Positions 16,333 to 23,649 of a DNA stretch of 49,474 nucleotides are shown here, piece by piece. Every line of letters begins with the position of its first letter. Positions within the stretch are counted from its first letter, which is position 1. Below the pieces are notes generated by a model that saw nothing but the letters and a program-made list of their open reading frames with translations, searched no databases and was not told the origin of the DNA. This DNA comes from CAZBEA01 sp964490835 (GTDB lineage: Bacteria; Patescibacteriota; Microgenomatia; Levybacterales; GWA1-39-11): positions 1 through 49,474 of the forward strand of contig CAZBEA010000001.1 in assembly GCA_964490835.1 (NCBI GenBank). The letters run 5' to 3'. A program made the position numbers and the translations under genes.

Positions 16333-16338
16333 TACAAT
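16333..16338 (+). promoter_or_regulatory. -10 box TACAAT of the FemAB-like gene
   Basis: TACAAT ends 6 nt before ATG 16345. It fixes the start against upstream in-frame ATGs. Confidence 0.6.
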
Positions 16339-16344
16339 AATTTC

Positions 16345-17283
16345 ATGAAAGATTTTATTTTTGAGACAACGGACGCTCGTCAAACCCCAGAATGGGGAAC
16401 ATTTTTAGAACACCTCCATTGGAAAGCGGAAGTATTTACATCCCCCTCTGGACACACAATTTACGCGTTCATTAAGATCATTCCCATTATTGGAACGATG
16501 GTAAAAATCCAGCATCCGAAAGGGCCGATTCCTTTCGAGCAGATAGAAGAAATTGTCAAAAAATACAATGCGACGGTTGTTATTATTGAGCCTGATGTAA
16601 CAGGCTTCAACGAAAAAGAATATAGGGCTCACGGGTATTCTGTTTCAAAAATGAGATATGTTCATTCCTCAACAATTAAAATTGATATTAGACCCAGCGA
16701 GGATACTCTTCTTCGCTCATTTTCTCAAAATGCACGGCGTAATATTAAAAAAGCCTCCAAGAGCCTTGATGTAAAAGTAATTGATTTAAAAAATAAAGAC
16801 GGTGAATCGGCAATGAAATCGTTTTACGCTCTGTATACCGCTTTAGGGAAAATAAAAAAATTCTATGTACCCGGTGGGGATGAAATCTTTGCAAAAATGA
16901 ATGCATTCCGCCAAAACTCATCAATACTTTTTGCTTACGAGAATAACCGTACGACCCCGATCGCTGCTTTATGGGTCGGGTTTTGTGATAAAACAATGAT
17001 TTATTTTCACCCCGGAAATTCGAAACGAGGATACGAGTTACAGGCAAACTATCTTCTTGCTTGGGAGGCTATTAGACTTGCAAAGAAAAAGGGAGTATTC
17101 TATTTTGATTTTGAATCAATTTATGATCCACGGTATCCTTCTGAAAATAGTAAATGGAAGGGGTATACAGAATTTAAGAAAAAATTTGGAGGAGAAATTG
17201 TACAATTTCCCGCGTCCCGGATTAAGATCTACAGTTCTCTTTTTAAAGCGTTTTATACTATAGGAAATATCCTCTCCAGATAA
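16345..17283 (+). CDS. FemAB-family peptidyltransferase (cell-wall cross-bridge, GNAT fold)
   Basis: 312 residues. Typical FemAB/FemX features are the N-terminal GNAT half (QTPEWGTFLEH onward), the mid-protein R-x-N-I-K-K-A segment (SFSQNARRNIKKASK) and the C-terminal block YELQANYLLAWEAIRLAKKKG followed by YFDFE and KKKFGGE. These proteins transfer amino acids from aminoacyl-tRNA (or a related donor) to the peptidoglycan stem peptide. The frame extends 40 codons upstream, overlapping the divergent gap promoter; ATG 16345 with TACAAT 6 nt before it is preferred. A strong envelope neighbour set (two PBPs, MurI, MurD, GlmS) fits. Confidence 0.9.
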   Translation: MKDFIFETTDARQTPEWGTFLEHLHWKAEVFTSPSGHTIYAFIKIIPIIGTMVKIQHPKGPIPFEQIEEIVKKYNATVVIIEPDVTGFNEKEYRAHGYSVSKMRYVHSSTIKIDIRPSEDTLLRSFSQNARRNIKKASKSLDVKVIDLKNKDGESAMKSFYALYTALGKIKKFYVPGGDEIFAKMNAFRQNSSILFAYENNRTTPIAALWVGFCDKTMIYFHPGNSKRGYELQANYLLAWEAIRLAKKKGVFYFDFESIYDPRYPSENSKWKGYTEFKKKFGGEIVQFPASRIKIYSSLFKAFYTIGNILSR

Positions 17284-17341
17284 TTGTATTGAAACAAGCG
17301 AATGAACACATGAGCGAGATATATTATAGGATTTATTTTGA

Positions 17342-17347
17342 TATAAT
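17342..17347 (+). promoter_or_regulatory. -10 box TATAAT before a 19-codon ORF
   Basis: A perfect TATAAT ends 5 nt before ATG 17353. It lies in a segment resembling the rpmH promoter region. Confidence 0.45.
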
Positions 17348-17352
17348 TCAGA

Positions 17353-17412
17353 ATGAACGATTCCTCCTCGAAGCCTATTCGTGATCGTTATAGCGCAAAA
17401 GATATTATTTGA
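17353..17412 (+). CDS. Possible 19-residue leaderless small protein or promoter-duplication remnant
   Basis: ATG 17353 opens MNDSSSKPIRDRYSAKDII then TGA. It is preceded by TATAAT at a leaderless distance. The upstream block TTTGATATAATTCA-GAATG closely parallels the rpmH promoter/start TTTGATATCATTCAAGAATG about 96 nt downstream, so this may be a duplicated start region rather than a gene. The peptide is hydrophilic and unrecognised. Confidence 0.3.
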   Translation: MNDSSSKPIRDRYSAKDII

Positions 17413-17437
17413 TCTTGTGAATTGTGATCATATTTGA

Positions 17438-17443
17438 TATCAT
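17438..17443 (+). promoter_or_regulatory. -10 box TATCAT of rpmH
   Basis: TATCAT ends 6 nt before the rpmH ATG at 17450, in the same arrangement as upstream of 22635. Confidence 0.5.
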
Positions 17444-17449
17444 TCAAGA

Positions 17450-17584
17450 ATGTCTGAACGAATAACAAAGATCAAAAAACTAAAAAAGGCACGTTCTCAG
17501 GGGTTTTTGAAAAGAACAGAATCCAGTTCCGGTAGAAAAACTTTGACACGAAGACGTGCAAAGGGGCGAAACAAACTCGCATAA
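17450..17584 (+). CDS. rpmH: Ribosomal protein bL34
   Basis: 44 residues, very basic: MSERITKIKKLKKARSQGFL followed by the signature GRKTLTRRRAKGRNKL, matching the conserved GRKVLARRRAKGRKRL end of bL34. The N-terminal part departs from the usual MKRTFQPS start. It is followed by rnpA with a 1-nt overlap (TAATG), then yidC and jag, the classical order. dnaA is not upstream, unlike in many bacteria. Confidence 0.93.
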   Translation: MSERITKIKKLKKARSQGFLKRTESSSGRKTLTRRRAKGRNKLA

Positions 17585-17892
17585 TGCTTCCCAGGGCGAA
17601 CAGATTTTCATTTAAAGGATCGGTTCCAAAAAGAGTTATTCAAACTCCATTTATTACGATTCGGTATCAGAAAATTGAGTCTGATTTAAAGGGAGCGATT
17701 GTTATCAGCAAAAAAGCGAGTAAAAAAGCAACGGACAGAAATAGAATGAAACGAATATTATCTGAAAAACTTTTCCATCATAAAAATGCTCCCTATTCTA
17801 TTGTTCTTTTTGTTAAAAAAAACGCTTTTATCGCACCGCGACCAGAACTCGATAAATCAATAACTGAAACATTGAATTCTCTGTTACAATAA
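17584..17892 (+). CDS. rnpA: Ribonuclease P protein component
   Basis: 102 residues, basic. The conserved RNR segment is ATDRNRMKRIL, which forms the RNA-binding helix; the N-terminal FSFKGS and FITIRYQK fit the substrate-leader cleft. It partners the RNase P RNA to mature tRNA 5' ends. The ATG overlaps the rpmH stop by 1 nt. The 3' end (TTACAAT) may double as a -10 box for yidC. Confidence 0.94.
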   Translation: MLPRANRFSFKGSVPKRVIQTPFITIRYQKIESDLKGAIVISKKASKKATDRNRMKRILSEKLFHHKNAPYSIVLFVKKNAFIAPRPELDKSITETLNSLLQ

Positions 17893-17898
17893 GTGATT

Positions 17899-18705
17899 AT
17901 GGGAGACATTTTTCATCTATTACTTCTTCAACCGATAACCAACGTCGGGCTTGGATTATATGTCGTGCTTAACAATCTGGGGGTGCCTTTTGCTCTGGGA
18001 TTCGCGATAATTCTTCTCACCCTCATTATTCGACTTGTGTTATATCCTGTCATGTCAAAGCAGATGAAATCAGCCAAGACAATGCAAGAAATTGCACCCC
18101 ATTTATCATCTATCAAAGAAAAGCACAAGGAAGACAGAAAAAAACAACAAGAAGAGATGATGAAGCTTTATAAAGAGCACGGAGTAAACCCCGCAGCAGG
18201 GTGTCTCCCGCTTCTGATCCAGCTCCCAATCCTATGGAGTCTTTACAAGGTCCTATCAACTATCGTGTCGAGTGATTCCGTGAAGGTTATGAAGGATTTG
18301 AATCAATCTGCGTACTTTGAATGGATGAAAATCTCAGAACCGCTTCATACGGGATTTTTTGGACTGAATCTTGCTCACTCTCCTTCGAAAGATTTTTCAG
18401 TCGCACCCTACCTGGTTTTGATACCTGTTATTACTGCTGCTACACAATTTATTCTTTCTAAAATGATGATGCCTGCGAGTCCTCCTCCTGCAGCAAAGAA
18501 TAAGGACGGAAAAGAAGATTTTCAGACCGCGTTTCAAAAACAAAGTCTTTTTATATTTCCTATCATGATCGGATTTTTCTCCTTTTCGCTTCCCGTCGGG
18601 CTCTCACTCTACTGGAATACCTTTACACTTTTTGGTATACTTCACCAGTATCGAATTGCAGGCTGGGGAGGGATGCTCCCGGTCATACAAAAGATTAGAA
18701 AATAG
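17899..18705 (+). CDS. yidC: Membrane protein insertase YidC/Oxa1
   Basis: About 268 residues, the short Gram-positive-like form without the large periplasmic domain. Transmembrane segments lie at about 26-46, 96-115, 164-182 and 215-250. A Lys/Gln-rich cytoplasmic hairpin (about 52-88) carries the coiled-coil of the C1 loop, and R45 after the first core segment is the likely conserved groove arginine. It inserts membrane proteins alone or with SecYEG. A GTG two codons upstream (17893) is an alternative start; ATG 17899 has TACAAT ending 8 nt before it. YidD, a helper of this process, is encoded separately at 42105. Confidence 0.95.
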   Translation: MGDIFHLLLLQPITNVGLGLYVVLNNLGVPFALGFAIILLTLIIRLVLYPVMSKQMKSAKTMQEIAPHLSSIKEKHKEDRKKQQEEMMKLYKEHGVNPAAGCLPLLIQLPILWSLYKVLSTIVSSDSVKVMKDLNQSAYFEWMKISEPLHTGFFGLNLAHSPSKDFSVAPYLVLIPVITAATQFILSKMMMPASPPPAAKNKDGKEDFQTAFQKQSLFIFPIMIGFFSFSLPVGLSLYWNTFTLFGILHQYRIAGWGGMLPVIQKIRK

Positions 18706-18707
18706 AT

Positions 18708-19148
18708 ATGGAAAAAACAATTCAAGAAATTGCAGAAAAACTTTTTGAAATGATAGATATGCCGGCAACGGTTGCGGTCGAAAAAGAGGACGACCTTTAT
18801 AAGGTTGCAATCTCAACTGAAGAAAACGCGCTTCTGATCGGAAAACATGGAAATACCCTCTCCTCGTTAGAATACATCCTTACTCAGATGGTTTCACTAA
18901 AAGAAGGATCGTTTGTGCGAATTCTTGTGGAGGTTGGTGGATACCGAGAAGAAAGAGAAGAATATCTTGAGAATTTAGCAGAAAAGATAAGACAGGAAGT
19001 GCTTGAAACGGGCGCGAGAAAGAGCCTTCGAGGACTAAAGCCTTGGGAGAGACGAGTAATTCACATGTATTTATCAGAAGACCAAAGTCTTTCAACAGAA
19101 TCGATCGGTGAGGGTCGTGATCGAGAGTTAGTCGTCACCAAAAAGTGA
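18708..19148 (+). CDS. jag: Jag / KhpB-like RNA-binding protein (KH + R3H)
   Basis: 146 residues. A KH-like domain with GKHGNTL (45-51) is followed by an R3H domain (LKPWERRVIHMYL, then EGRDRELVV at the C-terminus). The N-terminal Jag domain is reduced to about 15 residues. The protein binds RNA and, in Gram-positive bacteria, associates with YidC and affects cell elongation. It starts 2 nt after yidC and overlaps the next gene by 4 nt (GTGA). Confidence 0.95.
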   Translation: MEKTIQEIAEKLFEMIDMPATVAVEKEDDLYKVAISTEENALLIGKHGNTLSSLEYILTQMVSLKEGSFVRILVEVGGYREEREEYLENLAEKIRQEVLETGARKSLRGLKPWERRVIHMYLSEDQSLSTESIGEGRDRELVVTKK

Positions 19149-20374
19149 GACGTATAGAGCAGATTCTTCTCATTCTGCTCGTAGGATCAATTCCCATTCA
19201 ACTCGGATATCATTTTTGGCCATCGTGGGCTTTTGTTAGCGGAATTCGAGTCGATTATCTTTCTCCCATATTTTATTTCTCAGACATTTTTCTTATTCCT
19301 CTTGCTTTCTTATTTCTTATAAGAAATGCTAGTGGAAAGAGATCTCTTAAAGGATTGTCTCTTTTACTACTACTCTTTGTTGTTCCATTCATCGCATTTT
19401 TCAATATTGTCCATTTTGAAAGCTTTGCTTATTCGCTCGTACGATTGGTGGGGTATGTTATTTTTGGTTGTAGCGTTGCACAGAATATTGATTCCTCTCT
19501 CCTTAAAAGGGTTGCCAAACTTATTGTTGTGATCTCGCTCCTTGTTATTACACTTGAAATTGCCCAATTTGTTGCGCAATCCTCCCTCCAGGGACTGTTT
19601 TATTTTCTTGGTGAAAGGAATTTCTCTCTTTCTACCCCGGGAATTGCCCGGTTTTCACTCGATGGAAGTCTTATTTTGAGGCCATATGCAACCTTTCCGC
19701 ACCCAAATGTTTTGGCATTCTATCTTTTTATTGCTCTTCTTTTTACACGATGGTTAATAGCTCTTTCCAAGAGAACATCGTATATATTTTTGTACAGATG
19801 TACGTATGTGATTATCTTGTGTGGAATTTTTCTTACTTTCTCAAGGCTTCTTGTTTTTTGTGGTGCACTTCTTCTTTTTCTCGATCTTATTAAAAAACGA
19901 ATCGGTCTGGCAGTTTTTATTGTAGTAGCGGGAATTTTCACGTTCTTTTTCTCTGACCGATTTGTGCCAGCCGTGCTCACAAATGATTTTGTCGATCGCC
20001 TCACACATGCATTGGGAGTTGCTCGCTATCTTGGTCAAAAAGTATTTTCAGGTGTTGGGTTAAATCAATATTTTTATTATCAAATTGAAGCTGAAAGGGA
20101 GATTTCGCCATATTTTCTCCAACCTCCTCATAATGTTGCGGTTCTTGTTCTGATCCAAACCGGAATGGCCGGGGTTTTGCTGTTGAGTTGGGGAATCATT
20201 AAAACAGTCAGAAAAGTTCTTTCGAAACCTCACTCAGAAGAAAGAGAGCTGAAAATTCTTCTGGTGATTACAATACTTTTTGCCTCGCTATTTGATCATT
20301 ATTTTATTACCCTTCACCAAGGCGCTTTGTTAACAGCGCTTTCGTTTGGGTTGTTTTGGGGAAGGAAATCTTAA
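19145..20374 (+). CDS. O-antigen ligase/polymerase-like polytopic membrane protein
   Basis: 409 residues with about ten transmembrane segments. The large extracellular loop near the middle and the conserved blocks FPHPNVLAFYL, LTFSR and GVGLNQY...QPPHNVAVL are typical of the Wzy/WaaL O-antigen ligase family (PF04932). It should join or polymerise undecaprenyl-linked glycans at the outer face of the membrane. It starts with GTG, overlapping the jag stop by 4 nt, so it is part of the rpmH operon, an unusual tail for that cluster. Its stop overlaps that of the convergent PBP gene by 4 nt. Confidence 0.85.
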   Translation: MRRIEQILLILLVGSIPIQLGYHFWPSWAFVSGIRVDYLSPIFYFSDIFLIPLAFLFLIRNASGKRSLKGLSLLLLLFVVPFIAFFNIVHFESFAYSLVRLVGYVIFGCSVAQNIDSSLLKRVAKLIVVISLLVITLEIAQFVAQSSLQGLFYFLGERNFSLSTPGIARFSLDGSLILRPYATFPHPNVLAFYLFIALLFTRWLIALSKRTSYIFLYRCTYVIILCGIFLTFSRLLVFCGALLLFLDLIKKRIGLAVFIVVAGIFTFFFSDRFVPAVLTNDFVDRLTHALGVARYLGQKVFSGVGLNQYFYYQIEAEREISPYFLQPPHNVAVLVLIQTGMAGVLLLSWGIIKTVRKVLSKPHSEERELKILLVITILFASLFDHYFITLHQGALLTALSFGLFWGRKS

Positions 20375-22587
20375 GGAGCAGGGGTTGGGCTCGGTTCAGG
20401 TCGAGGACAGGTGACACAATATTGATCTCCTGTCGGGTCGGAGACAATTATTTCACTTCGTGGTTCTATATTATCTACTTGATCTTTTTTTGCCAGGTCA
20501 TTTGTACCCTTGTCGATTGTTACCGCAGTTCTCCCCGGATCGGTTCTACCGGGAGCGTACCCCTTAATAAAATATTCAAATCGTGTTGGGCATCGATCCG
20601 GAGTACCTTCGGGTGGAGGTAGCAGCCCTGACGTGCTACACACTTGCATGCCGATGACGTTTGTTGGTTTGGCTGGAGGCTCAGGAGGAACTTTTGCCAC
20701 GAGCTCTTTCATAATAGCGTTCCAGATGGGAGCAGCACCGGTAACACCAGATACAACTCCGTTCATTGGAGTATTGTCATTATTCCCTACCCAAACAGCC
20801 GTCACAAAAGAAGGAGTATATCCAATGGTCCAGTTGTCACGATAATCATTTGTAGTACCTGTTTTTACAGATACCGGATATTTTCCGATTTGAAGCACCG
20901 AATTTGATCCAAATGCGGCGCTTCGGGCCCCGTTATCCGACAAAATATGCGAGATGACAAATGCCACACCATCGGGAAGCACTTTTTCACCGAAAATCGG
21001 ACTCTTTGGTGCCTTATATTCATCAATTACTTTTCCTTTACTGTCCGTAACTTTTAATATCGGCTGAATTGGAATTTTATACCCACCATTTGCAAAAACC
21101 CCAAATGCCTCTACCATATCGATCATTCTTACCTCTCCTCCTCCCAGAGAAAGTGAGAGACCGTAGCGCTCGGGCTCCGTGAAGGTTTTAATTCCCATCG
21201 CAGACGCGGTTGCTATCATCTGTTCCATCCCGACAGCTTTAAGCATTTTTACGGCCGGAATATTGTACGAATTGGCAAGCGCGTGTCTCATTTGAACAAC
21301 TCCGTGAAACTTCCCGTCGTAGTTTTTGGGACAGTACGATTTTCCACCTTGGTTGGGGAAACAGGTCTCCTTATCTACAAACGGAGTTGCAGCGTTATAG
21401 CCCATCGAAAGTCCTGTTGCATATACGATCGGTTTGATCGAAGACCCCGGTTGGCGAAGAGCAAGGGTGACGTTTACATTCCCGTCATTTTCGGTATCGA
21501 AATAATCACGTGATCCTACCATTGCAAGAACCTCTCCGGTGCCAGGTTTTGTAACAACGGTTGCCGCATTAGATATATCATATTGCTCCATCTCAGCGAC
21601 CCGAGAAGCAACAACATCTTCCGCGAGCTTTTGGATTTCAAGGTCAAGCGAGGTCTTAACCTGAAGTCCCCCCCGCTCGACAACCTGCTCTCCGTACCTT
21701 TGTGTGAGGAGATCTTTTACGTAAAAAACAAAATGAGGGGCTTCAATTTTGTCCCGAATTTCTGAGAAAACAAGAGGTTTGCTCGCTGCTTCTTTTTCCT
21801 GGGCTTCGGTGATATACCCTTCCTCTCGCATTGTGCGTAGAGCGCGAAGTTGTCGCTCCTTTCCAAGTTCTGGGTGCGATCCAAAGGGAGAGTACAAGGA
21901 GGGCGCGCGCGGAAGTGCTGCAAGGAATGCACTTTCTTCGAGAGTCAAGTCTGACACCTGTTTATTAAAATATGTTTGACTTGCAGCTTGAACACCATAC
22001 GCAGTTCCACCGTAGGCTACTTGATTGAGGTACATTTCCAAAATTTTATCTTTACTGTAGATGCTTTCTACGATGTAGGCCAATATGACCTCTTTTGCTT
22101 TTCGAGTGAGTGTGCGTTCAAACGTAAGAAGCGAATTTTTAACAAGCTGTTGGGTAATAGATGATCCACCTTGGGTTTCACCTTTGAAAACGGTGAAATA
22201 GAAAGCTCTGACAATTCCGCGAATATCGATTGCTCCGTGGTTGTAAAAGTCTTTGTCTTCAAGAGCGATCGTTGCCTGCTGGAGATGTTTTGGAATTTTG
22301 TCGAGTGGGACAAATGACTGATTTTTGGATGCAAATATTGTATAGAGGAGTTTGTCGTTGCGATCATAAATGTATGTAGACTGGGGGAAGTCGGTTCGCC
22401 CAATTCTTGTTGTAGACGGTATGTCTTTCAGAACGAAAAAGTACGCAAAAACCAAGAATGTGAGAAGAAGAGACAAGAAGAGAACAATTTTAATTTTCCA
22501 GAGTAATTTTAGGAATAGATATGGAATAGTTTGTGGTTTTTTGGCCACAGATAAGATTGTATTTTTGCCGTGTCGGAGGCGTTTCAT
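20371..22587 (-). CDS. Bifunctional class A penicillin-binding protein, second copy
   Basis: 738 residues from ATG 22587; the frame is open 24 codons further but those have no family match. One transmembrane anchor (about 32-53) precedes GT51 (E110-D111 in LEDKDFYNHG, GGSSITQQL) and a transpeptidase with S382-SIK385, S440-YN442 and K575-TG577. Close paralogue of the 12317 gene, but with a short N-terminus, two cysteines in the transpeptidase (CFPNQGGKSYC) and a C-terminal tail of about 100 residues, rich in Pro and with four Cys. A weak TAGCTT box ends 7 nt before the ATG. Confidence 0.96.
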   Translation of the reverse strand: MKRLRHGKNTILSVAKKPQTIPYLFLKLLWKIKIVLFLSLLLTFLVFAYFFVLKDIPSTTRIGRTDFPQSTYIYDRNDKLLYTIFASKNQSFVPLDKIPKHLQQATIALEDKDFYNHGAIDIRGIVRAFYFTVFKGETQGGSSITQQLVKNSLLTFERTLTRKAKEVILAYIVESIYSKDKILEMYLNQVAYGGTAYGVQAASQTYFNKQVSDLTLEESAFLAALPRAPSLYSPFGSHPELGKERQLRALRTMREEGYITEAQEKEAASKPLVFSEIRDKIEAPHFVFYVKDLLTQRYGEQVVERGGLQVKTSLDLEIQKLAEDVVASRVAEMEQYDISNAATVVTKPGTGEVLAMVGSRDYFDTENDGNVNVTLALRQPGSSIKPIVYATGLSMGYNAATPFVDKETCFPNQGGKSYCPKNYDGKFHGVVQMRHALANSYNIPAVKMLKAVGMEQMIATASAMGIKTFTEPERYGLSLSLGGGEVRMIDMVEAFGVFANGGYKIPIQPILKVTDSKGKVIDEYKAPKSPIFGEKVLPDGVAFVISHILSDNGARSAAFGSNSVLQIGKYPVSVKTGTTNDYRDNWTIGYTPSFVTAVWVGNNDNTPMNGVVSGVTGAAPIWNAIMKELVAKVPPEPPAKPTNVIGMQVCSTSGLLPPPEGTPDRCPTRFEYFIKGYAPGRTDPGRTAVTIDKGTNDLAKKDQVDNIEPRSEIIVSDPTGDQYCVTCPRPEPSPTPAP

Positions 22588-22622
22588 ACTGCGGAAGCTA
22601 TCACTTCTGAATTGAAATATTA

Positions 22623-22628
22623 TATCAT
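22623..22628 (+). promoter_or_regulatory. -10 box TATCAT of the CvpA-CAP gene
   Basis: TATCAT ends 6 nt before ATG 22635. Confidence 0.5.
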
Positions 22629-22634
22629 ATACAT

Positions 22635-23633
22635 ATGTCACTGAATGATTTAGCTGCACTTCTCAAGTCTTTCATTGACAACATTCCTTTCACGCTTTTT
22701 GACTGTATCATCCTTTTTGCATTTGTGGGGTATGTTATCGAAGAGGAGTCATATAATATAGGAATTGTAATTAAAAGGACGATTTTGCTCGTTTTTTCGT
22801 CGTTTTTAGCACTATTCTTGTACCGTTTCCCTTCCTATTTTCTCCAGGACTCATTCTTTATTTCGAAAGGAATCGCAGACGGAGTTGCACTACTTGGGGT
22901 GTGGGTGACTTGTGTTGTTCTGAGCGGGCTAGTTTCGCATTTCGTAGTCAAGGAAAAAATCGGTGCGTATGTAATGAATCCCAAGATTAAAATCCCGCTG
23001 ACTGTTATTGTGGCGACCGGGGGATTTTTAAGTCTTGTTTGGATTATTGTGCATGTTTTTGTTTCGCTCCCAATACCCGCGCAAGCCAAGTCGCTGGTTA
23101 CATCGTCTGTTATCGTAAAAAGATTACTTGTTGCAACTTTCCAAAGCGATGTAGGGATTCAAAAAATCTACACCGATGATCCCTCAAACGCACTACATGT
23201 TCTGGTCGTAAATGAAGAAGACGAGAGAAAAGATCTACGATTTCAGACCAAAAATATTATATCTACGGATCAGGCTGAGGAGATAGTGCGGGCTATTAAT
23301 AATTTCAGAAAAACCGCTGGCAGAGAAGCTCTTATTAAAGAGGAGATACTATCGTCTCTGGCTATGGATATGGCGGTAAAATACGCTCAGGAAGGTGAAA
23401 TTGAAGATCAGTCTTCGCACTTGGCAAGTGTTTTGGGAGAGCGCGGTACACTTTTTTCACATGCAAAGACAGTAACCGTGGTATCAGACAGCAGTACATT
23501 GGTTGTCCCATCGCTTATCGCAGGTCTTTCGTCTAAAACAATTCTTCTCGATCAAAAAATTGAACGTGTCGGTATTTCAACAGTTAGATTGAATGGAAAT
23601 TCGTTGATGGTAGTATTCATATTTGCAGACTAA
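22635..23633 (+). CDS. CvpA-like membrane protein with a C-terminal CAP/SCP-like domain
   Basis: 332 residues. Four hydrophobic segments (about 21-34, 48-64, 84-103, 122-144) in a CvpA-type arrangement form the N-terminal half. After a linker, AEEIVRAINNFRKTAGREAL and LSSLAMDMAVKYAQ (about 213-251) match the opening helices of CAP/SCP domains, and ERVGISTVRLNGNSLMVVFIF matches their final strands. The usual CAP His/Glu cavity residues are only partly visible. The role is unknown; CvpA proteins are linked to envelope homeostasis and CAP proteins are extracellular. Combination by fusion is inferred from the sequence. Confidence 0.75.
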   Translation: MSLNDLAALLKSFIDNIPFTLFDCIILFAFVGYVIEEESYNIGIVIKRTILLVFSSFLALFLYRFPSYFLQDSFFISKGIADGVALLGVWVTCVVLSGLVSHFVVKEKIGAYVMNPKIKIPLTVIVATGGFLSLVWIIVHVFVSLPIPAQAKSLVTSSVIVKRLLVATFQSDVGIQKIYTDDPSNALHVLVVNEEDERKDLRFQTKNIISTDQAEEIVRAINNFRKTAGREALIKEEILSSLAMDMAVKYAQEGEIEDQSSHLASVLGERGTLFSHAKTVTVVSDSSTLVVPSLIAGLSSKTILLDQKIERVGISTVRLNGNSLMVVFIFAD

Positions 23634-23649
23634 ATTCCAGGGGGTTTTC

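Noticed and set aside
17284..17449. Possible oriC upstream of rpmH
   Set aside because: No cluster of TTATNCACA boxes is visible; a single near match (AGTGGATAA) lies at about 16312. dnaA is absent.
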